Positions 31,651 through 43,517 of a stretch of DNA of 64,000 nt are shown piece after piece. Position 1 is the first letter of the stretch; each line of letters starts with the position of its first letter. A program made the position numbers and the translations under genes. This stretch comes from Effrenium voratum. Lineage: Eukaryota > Sar > Dinophyceae > Suessiales > Symbiodiniaceae. The DNA lies in assembly GCA_963377175.1 (NCBI GenBank), contig CAUJNA010003736.1, positions 200,399 to 264,398 on the forward strand, given 5' to 3'. Below the pieces are notes generated by a model, which had not been told where the DNA came from, ran no database searches, and saw nothing but the letters and a program-made list of their open reading frames with translations.

Positions 31651-32616
31651 TTATTGTTGAGTTGATGAACTTGGTTTCTGTTTGAAGTATTTGTTATAAA
31701 CGGTGTCCTTGTAATATGTTTCTAACCGAGCACGAATTCCTTTTCTTTCTGTTGTGCTTGCATTGTTATATTCATCTAATAATTCTTTGAACTCATCGTA
31801 TTTATCAGCATTTATTACATTGAATTGATGTAGTTTTGAAATTATATTATCCATCATAGTTCCCGGAGTTTTCGATAAATACACTGGCCACATCCATTTT
31901 ATACTAGTTAAATAATTTTTGAAAATTTGTTCGTCATCAACTTCTTCGTTTTCGACATTTTGTAATTCCATCTCGTTCGTTTTTTCGTGCATTTCCATGA
32001 TTTCCGTATCAGAAATTGTTGTTTGTTTATCATCATCATCATTGTCTTTACCCTTTTTCGCTGTTGCTGTTTCCTCTATGGGTTCTAAAGGTGACAGTTC
32101 GTCATCTGATGTCATTGAATGAACTTCTACCCCTTCAGGTATTGAACTTGACGATGCTTTGTTCAAATCTTCGTGTATGCTTGGACTGAGTTTTTCCCTT
32201 TTTTCTCTGACTTGTCTATCTTGTTCTTCAAATGATGCTTGTATATCATGTTCATACTCTTCATATTCTGTCAGTGGACTGTCTGGTGTGGAGAAAGCGG
32301 ACTTTGAAGAAGACCGGCTGGTTATTCTAGACGACAATGCTGTTGTCTCTGCTTTTCTTAATTCCTCCTTTCTTTTCATCGTTTCCTGATTTAACAATCC
32401 TAAGCTGTCCTCGTTGTCCCACTGACTTCCATATTGGTTTAATCTGTATCTCGTCGCCTTTCTATCTATTACATCTTCAATTGACGGGCGGTTTTCATCT
32501 TCTACTAATGTTTCTTTTAACAATTCATCATAAGAAGGTCTTAAGTGTAGCTGTGATTTTAATGAACCTATGGCATGTGGTTTGGTTGTATTCAGTCTAT
32601 TTATTGATTTAATCAT
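31651..32616 (-). CDS. 321-residue acidic protein (copy B)
   Basis: Intact. Differences from copy A include Ser for Pro (DDELSPLEP) and Thr for Ala (HEKTNEM), both in or near the acidic linker. The ATTAATATAC motif precedes the ATG. Confidence 0.7.
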   Translation of the reverse strand: MIKSINRLNTTKPHAIGSLKSQLHLRPSYDELLKETLVEDENRPSIEDVIDRKATRYRLNQYGSQWDNEDSLGLLNQETMKRKEELRKAETTALSSRITSRSSSKSAFSTPDSPLTEYEEYEHDIQASFEEQDRQVREKREKLSPSIHEDLNKASSSSIPEGVEVHSMTSDDELSPLEPIEETATAKKGKDNDDDDKQTTISDTEIMEMHEKTNEMELQNVENEEVDDEQIFKNYLTSIKWMWPVYLSKTPGTMMDNIISKLHQFNVINADKYDEFKELLDEYNNASTTERKGIRARLETYYKDTVYNKYFKQKPSSSTQQ

Positions 32617-32643
32617 AGTATATTAATTAATTTTGAAAATAAA

Positions 32644-32907
32644 TTAATCCGACATATTCTTAATCATTTCTTCTAAATGTTTCTTTCTTGCTGTGAGTTG
32701 TTCTGTTGTCTGTATTCCATCTGGTGAGCGTGTGTTGTCCAACTCTCGTCTTATCTTGTCTAACTCCTTTCTATAACTTTCGGTTCTGTTGCTTTCAGCC
32801 AAATCATTTCTATACTTTATTAATGCTCCTTGTGATTGTTTCGCTTCCATTGTTTCTTTTAATTGTTTAAAACAATTCTTTCTTGAAGCAGCACCCCCAC
32901 AAATCAT
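32644..32907 (-). CDS. 87-residue coiled-coil protein (copy B)
   Basis: Encodes the same protein as copy A; one silent change lies in the GGAAS region. Confidence 0.6.
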   Translation of the reverse strand: MICGGAASRKNCFKQLKETMEAKQSQGALIKYRNDLAESNRTESYRKELDKIRRELDNTRSPDGIQTTEQLTARKKHLEEMIKNMSD

Positions 32908-33035
32908 TTGAGTCGTAGGAACGTTCTACTTGTGGAGCCCTTTTAAATTCAACATTTCTATGACTTCTCATAAGCATAATTGTTATATATATAATAATTA
33001 GATTATTATTTAAAACATTGATAAAGTTAATTTAT

Positions 33036-33498
33036 TTATTTATCTGATTTATCTTGTTTTTTCTTTTGTTTCAGTTCTTCATAATGTTGGGTTAATAGTT
33101 CTGTCGCTGTGGGTTTCTTAATGGTTTCTTTAATCACTTCTTGTTTAATCTCATTCTTAATCTCTTCTTTCACTTCTGGCTGTATCTGTCTAATATTCTT
33201 TTGTGGATTAACTGGTAGTAATTCAGTAGGTGCCCCTTTACAATTTTTAGGATGTGAGTGTCTCAACCTTTTCAATGTCATCTTTTTAGAGCATTGTTCA
33301 CATTCTACTAATTCAACTTCTTTTTTAGTTCTTGGTAATGCTTTCGCTTTTGGGCTCAGGTTTGACTTCTTCTGGTTTAACTTCTTCTGGCATTGGTTCT
33401 TCATTAACTGTTTCATTTTGTTCAACAACTTCATTATTCATAGGTGTCTCGTCTGTTTTAGTTTCATTATTGACATCTACTACCTCAACACTTGTCAT
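33036..33498 (-). pseudogene. 155-codon zinc-finger gene, frameshifted (copy B)
   Basis: The original ATG (33496-33498) is present. A small deletion near 33345-33360, in the repetitive Ala/Lys-coding stretch, shifts the frame. The finger and C-terminal part remain open from 33036 and are readable from an out-of-frame upstream ATG at 33434. Confidence 0.65.
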
Positions 33499-33552
33499 AT
33501 AATATATATATATATATTTTCTATATGGAAATTATATATATATATATATTAT

Positions 33553-34407
33553 TTAAATAATATCGCTTTTCACAAACAATAATGACAGGGATACATTTAC
33601 CCCGTTTAAATTAATTTCATTTCCTAATGAATTAGACAACCAAAAGTCTAACTGCTTAAAACTTCTGTTAGATACATCCAAATAATCCAATGGATTTAAT
33701 TCTGAGTCAAATATCAATTCCTGCATGTGGTGCTGTGACTGGCACTTTCTTAACAACTGTACTATCGCCCGTCCTTAAATTTACTTGATTATAATTAGAC
33801 AATTGAGAAGAATGAATATAAATATTTCTAATAGGTTGAAGATTAACGAAACCAGAAACATAAGCATTACCATATTGATAAACATTCATTTGATAATTTC
33901 CTAAAACTTCATTAACAGACTTTAAATCATTAGCATCAAACTTCCAATCCAAATATAACTTTCATATATTATCTTCATTTGTTCATCAGTTAATACTGCA
34001 AATTGTCTATCGGCATAGTTTGAAGAAATCGCTTTTTTATTAGTTTTTACACTGTAAGTAACTTCATAAGTATTTGAGAAATTGACATTATCAACAATAC
34101 CGTTAATTTTTGATTTTAATTCTGTTGCCAGTTCTGTGCCAGTATAAACTCCTTCTGCTAGTGCAACAGCAATCCAATGAACATTTGTATTATCTTCATC
34201 TGGAACTAACGGAGAAGAATAAAAGTATAGTATATTATTTAATCCTGACTGTATTGAATACCAAGAGTTAGGCAATGTTACTTCGTGAATGTAGCAATGA
34301 ACACCGTTGTCTGTTTGTAATGTTTCTGGTAATTCAACTCTAAAATTTGATGATGTGCCACTAATCCTATGAGCACTGTCAATATAGACCTTCTTATATG
34401 TAAGCAT
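33553..34407 (-). pseudogene. Penton-like protein gene, frameshifted (copy B)
   Basis: The first ~155 codons (33922-34407) match copy A. Indels near 33945 and 33717 break the frame into three overlapping pieces. Nucleotide differences from A and C are unusually dense between about 33830 and 33900 (SGFVNLQPIRN and neighbouring residues). This points to a different source for that tract. Confidence 0.75.
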
Positions 34408-34538
34408 TATTAATTAATTGAGAAATTAATTTATAACTTTATTTATATGATTAATAATAAAAAGTTAATATATGAAATGAAGCATGGGAAAATTAAACAT
34501 TATCAACCTTATAAAAAACAACTAAAATAACTGATGTT

Positions 34539-35075
34539 ATGAAACAAACTGACAAAATATTAAACGATTTTTATCCTAATTCTAATTTAACTGATGCACA
34601 AGGATTGAGTAGAGCATATGGCAATGGTAAAGGTTTTTATATTGATGGTGATAAAATGTATGTAGCAGGAACATTTGGAAAAGGAACGTTTGGAGGTGCT
34701 GTTAATGACATTCTGGCAGATGTAGGACTTCCATTTAAGATGACACAATATTCACAACGATATAAAGACACATCAAAAGCATTGGATGAAAACAATGAAG
34801 TTAACCACCTTATAACACATAGTCTCGGTTCAAGTGTAGGGGCACAAATAACAAAAGATTATCCTGCAAGATAATTAACTTTAACCACTTATGGAGCGCC
34901 GTTGATACCACGAAAGTCTAACATTACCGATGATTACATTAATTTTAGAAGTATCTTAGACCCTGTCAGTATTTTAGATAGGTCTGCTGTAACTGTTTAT
35001 ACTGGTTCATCAAATCCATTTACTAACCACGATTACATAACTGGATACGGAGACCAAGGAAAAGTGAACCTGTAA
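34539..35075 (+). pseudogene. Class 3 lipase-like gene, interrupted by TAA (copy B)
   Basis: Same TAA (34872-34874) as the other copies. The N-terminal part has Arg and Tyr where A and C have Lys and Ser (LSRAYGNG), within the diverged tract. The HSLGSSVG elbow is kept. Confidence 0.7.
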
Positions 35076-35105
35076 GTGAGATATTATAAAATCTCAATTA
35101 TATTA

Positions 35106-35300
35106 ATGATACAACATAAGAAATATGACAATGAAACAACGGATGATATGATTAAGAATGAAAATACAAAGTATAAGAACAGTTCATATGATGAAATTAG
35201 AGAATTAGTCTTGGAGAAAGAAAAAGGCAATAATCCAGTTGAAGACAAGTTTAAGAAAAACAAAGTTAAAATATTTAAAACATCAAAAGGATTACTCTAA
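35106..35300 (+). CDS. 64-residue charged ORF (copy B)
   Basis: Intact and identical to copy C; it differs from copy A at two residues. Confidence 0.45.
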   Translation: MIQHKKYDNETTDDMIKNENTKYKNSSYDEIRELVLEKEKGNNPVEDKFKKNKVKIFKTSKGLL

Positions 35301-35449
35301 ATTATTTAATTTAAATTAATCTAATAATATAAGTTAATTTAAATTATTTTCTATTTATCAATATACAAAAATGGTAGATACATTTAGTGCTGAAGATATT
35401 CTATTTGACAACCTCTCATTCAAATTAAATAAAGGAGCAAGTTATATAA

Positions 35450-36706
35450 ATGAGCGTCGTTGGTTCAAATATTTATAAACCTTCGTCTGGAAATCGTGTA
35501 TTGAAAATCGCATTAAATGCCGAAGATAATAGTTGGTTAGACCCGCAGAGTGTAATGGTGTTTTTCAACGTTTCAAACAAGGAAACTACAAACAACAAAC
35601 GCTTACGACCTCTGTCTCCTGCTTACTGCTTTTTGAGAAGGGCAAGATTAATTGCTGGTAATCAACTTGTTGAAGACATTGACTATTACAATAGAAACCA
35701 TCACATGATGAGTTGTTTGATGTCAAAGGGAGCAAGGGACAATGAAGACGCGCAAAGTTTTGGATATAGATACGATGACGATTTAACACAACGTTTTGCT
35801 GACCCTACATCTGGGACTATTGGAAAAACTTATAATGCCGAAACAATCCCGGGCTTCACATCTGAAATGGTTGTTGGATTTAAAGCTATGCTTGGTTTAT
35901 TTAACCAGTTTAAGTATATTCCATTAAAAGCGTGTCCTCTTGTTTTAGAACTTGAACTTGTCAGTAATTTCACCGATTGTATTGTTCCACCTGATGTTTC
36001 TGGTGATTTCCCCGCCAGTGAGAGTGCACCTAACACACATCAAAGCACGAGCGGTGAATTCGAACTTAATAACTGCTTCCTTCAATGCGATGTAGTAAGT
36101 TTGGATAATGATTTACACAATAAATATGTTTCTCATCTACTTGATGGAAAAGAATTACCTATCACGTATAATACTTATATATGTCAGTCTAATTCTGTTG
36201 TTGGGCAAGCAACAATTAACACTGCTGTTGTTCGTTCTGTATCTAAACTCACTGCCACATTTATCACCTTCTGTAAAGCAGACGCCACGGGAGGAGCAAC
36301 TGAAGTTCATAAGGAATACAACAGGTTTTACCATCCCTCGACAAGAACAACCTTTTCTACTCACGGAAACTATAACCCTGACAATGACTTAGAATTTCAA
36401 CTTCAATTAGGTTCAAAATTATTTCCTGAGTATCCTTGTAAAAGCAGAACACAAGCGTTCTATTATTTGCGAAAGGCATTGAATTTACCTTTATTTCATC
36501 AACATCATTTATCTATTGAATTTAACCAGTATAAAACCGACAAGTTCATCTTTGCTATGAATATGGAGAAGGTTCCAGACAGCAGTTATACTGGAATTAA
36601 CACAAAAGCCGGGCAGCAGCTTCTAATTCGTTGCAAACCTAGTGGAAATATGGATGCCAGACACGATTTACATAACATTAGTATCAGAACAAATACTTTC
36701 CATTAG
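35450..36706 (+). CDS. Major capsid protein (hexon-like), copy B
   Basis: 418 residues, fully open, one residue different from copy A (Lys for Asn). The out-of-frame N-terminal segment lies at 35371-35478. Confidence 0.8.
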   Translation: MSVVGSNIYKPSSGNRVLKIALNAEDNSWLDPQSVMVFFNVSNKETTNNKRLRPLSPAYCFLRRARLIAGNQLVEDIDYYNRNHHMMSCLMSKGARDNEDAQSFGYRYDDDLTQRFADPTSGTIGKTYNAETIPGFTSEMVVGFKAMLGLFNQFKYIPLKACPLVLELELVSNFTDCIVPPDVSGDFPASESAPNTHQSTSGEFELNNCFLQCDVVSLDNDLHNKYVSHLLDGKELPITYNTYICQSNSVVGQATINTAVVRSVSKLTATFITFCKADATGGATEVHKEYNRFYHPSTRTTFSTHGNYNPDNDLEFQLQLGSKLFPEYPCKSRTQAFYYLRKALNLPLFHQHHLSIEFNQYKTDKFIFAMNMEKVPDSSYTGINTKAGQQLLIRCKPSGNMDARHDLHNISIRTNTFH

Positions 36707-36794
36707 AGACGCCGGAGTTCAGATTTTGGATTAAAAATAAGCAAAAATGATAATATTAAAAATAAATATTATCATGTTCTACTATTAATATACA

Positions 36795-39493
36795 ATGCCT
36801 TCAATAAATTTAACAAACTTTGAAAATGTTGTAGCGCACACAATTAGTGAAATCAATTCTACAAGCCGGGTGACAAACATTAGAAACATATACGCTAATC
36901 AATCAGATATAATTGATTTACTCAACAACAAAGCAGACCAAGTAGATACTTACACAAAGGAGCAGATAAATGCTAATTTTTATGATATAACTGAAACATA
37001 TGACAAAACAGAAATTAATGTATTATCAAATAATATTAGTTCAAATACATTTTTAATAGGTAATCTGACAATAACTTCAAATACAAATTTTGATAATATT
37101 TCATCAAATACAAATTTAATAAATAATTTAAATTCTACTATGACAACTAATTTTAGTAACATTAGTTCTAATTCTAACTTAATTAATACAAATTTCAATA
37201 ATATTTCATCAAATACAAATTTAATAAATAATTTTAATTCTACTATAACAACTAATTTTAATAACATTAGTTCTAATTCTAACTTAATTAATACACATTT
37301 CAATAATATTTCATCAAATGCAAATTTAATAAATAATTTAAATTATACTATAACAACTAATTTTAATAATAGTAGTTCTAATTCTAATGTAATAACGGAA
37401 TAAATAGCACAATAAATTCACATATTATAGCAATAACAGATTTACAGAATGGAGTTTCATTTAATGAATCAGATTACTATAATAAAATAACAACTAATAA
37501 TTTATTATCAAATAAGTTAGATACATCAGTATTAAATAATACATTAATTCATAATATAACAACTACTTCAATTTTCAAAAAAGCAAATTTTGGAAATTAT
37601 AATAGTTTCTTTGACATGTATAATAATTATTTTGATAGTTATGTTTATGGAAGTTTAGCAGGTTCAACGATGTTTTTGAATCAACGTGGTTTTGGTGATG
37701 TAGAAATTAACAATTCTTCAACTTTTCAAAATGATAAGATAATATTAAATCATAATACCACAATATTAAGTAATTTACAAGTATCTGGTTTATTTTCGTG
37801 TTCATCTATGTTAGATGTTGCAGGTTCTGATGCTAGATATGTTTTACAATCAGATGGATTAAGTGGAATAATAGCAGGAAATACATACAATTAATTCAAT
37901 AATTACTATCAATAATTCACAGGATACATCATTAGGACAAAAGTTGGATAAAATAGATACTAACGCTCAAGCATTACAGGTGCTATTAATTTTAGTGATA
38001 ATACAACTTTACATAGTAATTTAAGTATGTTGACTACTGGAAGTATAATATGTAATAAGTTTAGCACTACATCGTCGCCTAATGTTGGATTGCAAATGAC
38101 TTTTCAAATGTTCAATCGTGAATTTAATATCAATAGAGATGGCAGAATGTGGATGTCAAGCAATGGTAATCAATGGGAAACTCAAATCGGAGACGCTAAT
38201 GTTGGTCATGTATGGGTTAAGGATAGGTTCGGTTTAGGTGCTGTTGGTGTTAATGGTTATGTTTTAAATTGTGCTGGAAAATCGAGATTTATTGATTCAG
38301 TTGATTTTATAGGAACTGACAAGGCAGTAAATCTTAACAATGGTTCATATTTGAATTTTAATAATAATGGTTCAATACAAAGATATACACCAGATGCCAT
38401 AGAAGGTTTATATATGTCTCATCATGATTTCGTTGCTATTAGTGTTGGCGATGTTAGTAATGCGTCTAATCAATATATGATGTGTGATGGATTAGTGAAT
38501 AAATCTATTTTTAATAAACCTGTTGATGTGTTAGGTAATATTTATACAAATGCTGCTGTTAATTGTGATAATGTTAATATTGATACTGATGGTAAATTAA
38601 CAATTGATACAAATTGTGAATTATACAGATATGTTAGTGCTTTTTCATCTTTTGATATGAGAAATACTGACGCTAATTCTTCAATTAGGTTCATTTGTGG
38701 AGACCCTGCTGTTCAATCTAATATAGTTGGAGCAGTTAATATTTCTAGCGGATGGACTTTTAATACTGCTACTGCTGATTTTATGGGTAATTTATTTGCT
38801 GATGATGTTTATGTTAAAACTAATGGAGCATTAAGAAGCAATCATATAGCGCCTAATGGTGGAACATTAGTAACCGTTGATACTAACTTAGCAGTTCAAA
38901 ATGCATATTTAGCAACTAATACCATTCAATCATTTGATTTAACAACGGTTTCATTTTTGAATAATATTTCAATGACTACTGGAACAGACATAAAGATGGG
39001 AACGATTGAAATATCAACTTATTACGATGGAACTAGTTTATCTACAATTGATGTAATATTCAGAACATCAAACACTGCGTTTAGAGTAGCAGATAGTTCA
39101 ACTACACCTTCTGTTTTATTATCTATTGATAAGACATTTGGAACGACAGTGAATACTGGAAGTTTTACAAATAATGCTCCATCAACTTTTAATGAAAATG
39201 TATCAGTTTTAGGAACGAAATTGCTATGTAATACACTAGAACCATCAACAGGAACTAATATAGATTTAACAGCAACAACCGTGACGATTAATGGAACATT
39301 TGTTGATTCAAGTGACTCACGATTGAAATACGACATAGTCAATATCAAATATAATTGTATGAATGTCATTAAGAAATTTAAACCGAAGAAGTTTAAAAGA
39401 CACGATAGAAATGATGGTGGTAAAACTCATATAGGATATATCGCAGATGAAGTATTAAAAGCAATTCCTAAAGAGTTTGAAAATATTGTATGT
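36795..39493 (+). pseudogene. Fibre protein gene, broken and truncated (copy B)
   Basis: It has private one-base deletions near 37396 and 37977 plus the shared frameshift near 37890. Downstream, 38027-39493 is one open frame because CAA replaces the TAA of copies A and C. The frame reads through the S74 start (SSDSRLKYD) and ends with a few flank-encoded residues after the junction at 39493/39494. Confidence 0.75.
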
Positions 39494-41323
39494 GACCCCT
39501 CAATCTAGCTGCATCTTGACAACAAGAGCAAGAAGGCAGGGATTGATTTCGACATCAGGGTCACTTAGTGGAGTTCTCCGACCTATCTCCTCAATTTGGG
39601 TTCCCAATAAATTGTGGCATGAGCCAACTCCAAAATCGACGCTCATCTTGCAGGAGGGCACTCGCTTGGCACTGCTCCGCCTCTTGCTCTTTTCCGGCCC
39701 CATGGATGGCGCCTTTTGCATGGCGCCTCGGTAGTACATGGCCACTTGCCGTACGGAGGGAATGCGATTCCTCGAAAGCGATGAAGCCCTGAGGATCAAG
39801 AATTCAACCGAAGGGTGTTGCTGAAAGGCGGATTTTCTGCAACAATGTTGAGTTTGCTCAGAGAGAGAAAGAGAGAGAGGTAGAGAAAGGGAGAGAGAGA
39901 TGATAGCTGCTTGCAGGCACCCAGCATGTGCGGTGCGGGGAATGGTTTGACCACAGCCGATTTTAGGATCAATCCCGGAAAAATAAAGGTTATCTTTTCA
40001 GGTGTTTTCTTAGCTGAAGATCCTCCTCTAATTATAGCGGGACACCCCCGTACTGTGGATGGACGAACTCCTGCGCCGCTTTGAAACCATGGGCACCATG
40101 GTTTGTTGGTATTTAACAGGGGAATCAATCATCATTCCAGGGGGTGCGAAATGGATTTCGTCCATCCACAGTGGTAATGATCCAGCGGTTAGTGGGGTCT
40201 TCCTGCGGCATCGCTTTGGGACTCCCTGGCATCACTTTGGGTGGAGATCTTTGAGGTGCTGGGCCTGTTGGGAGTGAGCCCGCAGCACTTCATGCTTGGC
40301 GCGGCTCTCAGATCCGATTGAAGACCTGGAGCCACTGTTTGGCAAGTTTGGTGGATCCTTTTGGAGTCCAAGCCATGAGGTTCATGAAGGCTTGTTATGC
40401 AGAGTCTTTTTCCGAGGGGTGCAACGTTTGCGCCTTTTTTTTTTCCCCGCCTAGACGCGCACTGACCACTTTTCTTGCGGCCGGAGAGGGGTTCTCGAAG
40501 GGCAGCGCTGATCTTTGAACTGTGATGGTTGCCGCATGCAGGTCACACGTTGGCCTCGTGGAGGTTCTCGCTGGAATATGCGCAGCCCACAGATGCCAGT
40601 TTTGATCTCACAGCTGTGCTCAAGCATGGCCTGCGTCTTGAGGCCTGTTTCGGAGCCATGCTGACGAATGGTTGGGGTGAGCAGGCTCGCATTCACACCT
40701 CGTCATTCTCTTGCCCGTGCAGGCTGTTCCCCAGGTTGGGACTCTTTGGTGCTCCTACAAAGGGTCAGGTTGTGGGCTACAACCACCCACTCCCCCCCCC
40801 CCCCCCGTTATTGTGGCTTTGCGCTAGGCCGAGTTGCTGGTCATCTTGCGGCTGGTTCTTGCGCTCATCTCGGCGCCGCGGCTTGCGGGTACTTTTGAGG
40901 AATTGAAGAGACGTGAACGGCTGCATTCCTCGGCCGGGGGACTCGCCACCAGTCAAATGTAGGTCCCTTAGTTTTCCACGAGTGGCGATTCACACTGGAG
41001 CTGAAAAAGCAGGGGTTTTGGGTCCGCATGGTTGTCGCTGCTTAGGGGATCCTGGTTACAAGCTTCGCAGCCCCGGTCAGCGAGCAGCCGCCAGCTCAGA
41101 TTGCGGCAGTTCCATCCAGATCCGTGGACATTGTCCGATTGGCGACTTGGAACAGAACAACAAAGCAGCAAGAACAAAACAGAACACAAAAGCAGAACAC
41201 ATGTGCCACCACGAACCCTGCTCACATCTGCTTGTTTGCTGTGCTTTAGTGCTATACATATATATATATACATAAACATATATATATATATATGCTCGCC
41301 CCCCCCCAAAAAAAAAAACATGT
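39494..41323. other. Left flank of copy C, begins at the junction
   Basis: Equivalent to 466-2298 and 21273-23106; the first 465 bases of the flank and the 2.1-kb spacer are absent here. It keeps the GA tract, inverted-repeat segment (40052-40172), poly(C) and AT tracts. No gene recognised. Confidence 0.65.
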
Positions 41324-41539
41324 AGAAAAGGCTGATTTCAGGGGGTGGGGGGTAGATGGTTGCCTGTTCTGTTTTTTTATTTCACAATTCAACACGTGTT
41401 CTATCTTATTCGTTTTTTCAAGGCATATTTTGGGGGCAAGAAATAACGATATGAATGCGGTAACGAATTGATGATTTGGTCCCCTGTTTCGTTCCCGATT
41501 TCAACTTTTAGTTTTATTGATTGAAAGAGGTTAGACTTT
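41324..41539 (+). repeat. Left terminal inverted repeat, copy C
   Basis: It pairs with 62493-62688 across 21 kb. It begins AGAAAAGGCTGATTTCAGGG. The six bases before it are ACATGT, against ACATTT after the right repeat, a 5/6 match compatible with the 6-bp target duplication of Polintons. Confidence 0.7.
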
Positions 41540-41814
41540 AAGTTGTTTAAAGGTCTGGGTCTTGAGGCCAAACGATTTTGCAACAAGCTTCAGCACAATT
41601 CAGGCATTGCTTGGCTCATTTGGCTTGTTCTTTGTTCATTTTTGCGCTGCATGTGTTGCTTCCGTTGCGGTGGCTTCATTCTCAGGGCACCATTGTAGGC
41701 TTGGTCAATCACATCAGTTCTCGCACCGGCTATGCCCCTTCAGATTCAGAGTTTGACCCTTGGCTCGGACGTTCCGCCAAACCATGTGAAGCTTCATGGA
41801 TCAAGTCATGAATC

Positions 41815-42780
41815 ATGTCTTTGGCTGCATTAGTTTCACCACTTCTTTACCAAGAGCTTTCCAGAACTCGATGCGCAGATGCTCTTAGCTGTTGGACATT
41901 GCCAAGCATCCCACTTACAGTCACAACCTTTGTCTCAAGTCTTGCCATGCTACCGTGGCCGAAAGTGCGCCCGCGCGGTGGTGGCAAATGGTCAGACGCC
42001 AGCAGCATTCCAGGACGGATTTCCGCAAATGACTATGAGAAGTTTGTGCGGGAGAGGCTTTCGGGAAGCCAGCTTCAGCAATCCGAAGCGACCATCACAG
42101 CCCACCTCAGTCAAGATGCATGTGAGGCGCTCAACGAGTTGAAGCGCCAATCTGAGAGGGCATCAGCAGAAAGCTTGGGCGGGTTGTGGACAAAACTGTA
42201 TTCGAGCACAACAGCCAACGACACACCAGCAGAGGCAACTGCTGTCACGGACGTCGTAGTGAATGCAGAGCGAGACCTTTTACAGTCACTGGGTGAGAAT
42301 TCGCAATTGCTATTCGGCAATCGGGTTGTTCCAGAAGGCACAGTTGTGGAATGTACGGTGGTTGCAGCCTTGTTCTTCATGAAGTGTCACCAGCTGGAAC
42401 GGTTTCTAACGCTGGCGGCTGAGGCTGGGCGCTCCGTACCTGCCGTAGCAATGGTGGTGAATAAGCTGCCCATTGAGTGCGCAGAAGAGTGGGTCAATGC
42501 GATTCAGCATTATCCATTTCTCAAGAGGAAGTATGCGCAGGGTTTCTTTAGCTTAGTCTACGTTCCTCACACCTTGAACATTCGTCAGGTTCAACAACAA
42601 GTTCAGCAGGTTAGACAAGAAGTTCAACAAGAAGTTAGACAAGAAGTTAGACAAGAAGTTAGACAAGAAGTTCAACGAGAGTTTCGCCTCCGTGACTTTG
42701 CCATTTTCCTCCTCATCATCTACAACATCCTGCTGCAAATCCAGCGTTGGAGTTCCCCATTGAGTAGTGGCGAATTGTGA
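41815..42780 (+). CDS. 321-residue version of the unknown coiled-coil ORF (copy C)
   Basis: Open like the other two copies. It has a 36-bp in-frame insertion made of three extra 12-bp units (GTTAGACAAGAA, encoding Val-Arg-Gln-Glu) in the coiled-coil segment, plus Glu for Lys near residue 108 and Glu for Gly after the repeat. Confidence 0.5.
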   Translation: MSLAALVSPLLYQELSRTRCADALSCWTLPSIPLTVTTFVSSLAMLPWPKVRPRGGGKWSDASSIPGRISANDYEKFVRERLSGSQLQQSEATITAHLSQDACEALNELKRQSERASAESLGGLWTKLYSSTTANDTPAEATAVTDVVVNAERDLLQSLGENSQLLFGNRVVPEGTVVECTVVAALFFMKCHQLERFLTLAAEAGRSVPAVAMVVNKLPIECAEEWVNAIQHYPFLKRKYAQGFFSLVYVPHTLNIRQVQQQVQQVRQEVQQEVRQEVRQEVRQEVQREFRLRDFAIFLLIIYNILLQIQRWSSPLSSGEL

Positions 42781-43103
42781 GACCCTAGTGCAGAAATGGC
42801 GCAATCTGGTTTTGGAGAGGTTGACGCCCGCAGTGGGCGCAACTCTTTGCTATGACGCCGGTGCAGTCTTCATAAGGAGCTGAGATGTGGATAAACAAAT
42901 GCGTAGCGAGAAAACATGTGGCCATCTTTGCGTCCTGATACTCCTCTGACTGCCCCAACAAGGACCAAGACCCAAAGTGAGTATCAGTCATATCCGCGTA
43001 GGACTCAAGTGTCAAGGGAGCAAACAGCAGATCGGCGGACGAGTTTGCAATGGATTACGATCGCCAAATTGTTCCCCAAATTTGGAATGGGGTGTCTACA
43101 ATC

Positions 43104-43517
43104 AGGGGAACATCAGAGCACCATTTCCCACGGCATGACCCCCCGTTCCTCAAGGCAGGGGAACAGGGGAACATGTTCCCCAAGGCAGGGGAACAGGGGA
43201 ACATTGTTCCCCAAGGCAGGGGAACAGGGGAACATTGTTCCCCAAGGCAGGGGAACAGGGAGCCCCAAAGTAGGGGAACAGGGAGCCCCAAAGTAGGGGA
43301 ACAGGGAACCCCAAAGTAGGGGAACAGGGAGCCCCAAAGTAGGAGAACAGCGAACCCCAAAGTAGGGGAACAGGGAGCCCCAAAGTAGGGGAACAGGGAG
43401 CCCCAAAGTAGGGGAACAGCGAACCCCAAAGTAGGGGAACATCGAACCCCAAAGTAGGGGAACAGCGAACCCCAAAGTAGGGGAACAGCGAACCCCAAGG
43501 CAGGGGACAGGGGAACA
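43104..43517. repeat. 23-bp minisatellite, copy C
   Basis: Same unit number and order as in copies A and B; it shares the TTTCCCAC variant upstream with copy B. Confidence 0.85.

Larger units (their letters stand above)
23107..39493. mobile_element. Copy B of integrated Polinton/Maverick-type virus, right arm missing
   Basis: It is truncated at the same fibre codon as copy A and joined directly to left-flank sequence at 39494. It keeps sense codons at three sites where A and C have stops (two in the polymerase, one in the fibre). It has private frameshifts in the polymerase N-terminus, 155-codon gene, penton and fibre. A locally diverged tract spans roughly 33800-34620. Confidence 0.85.

Noticed and set aside
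1..39493. Three independent viral insertions
   Set aside because: Copies A and B break at the same fibre base, and the copies share left flanks, which independent insertions would not produce.
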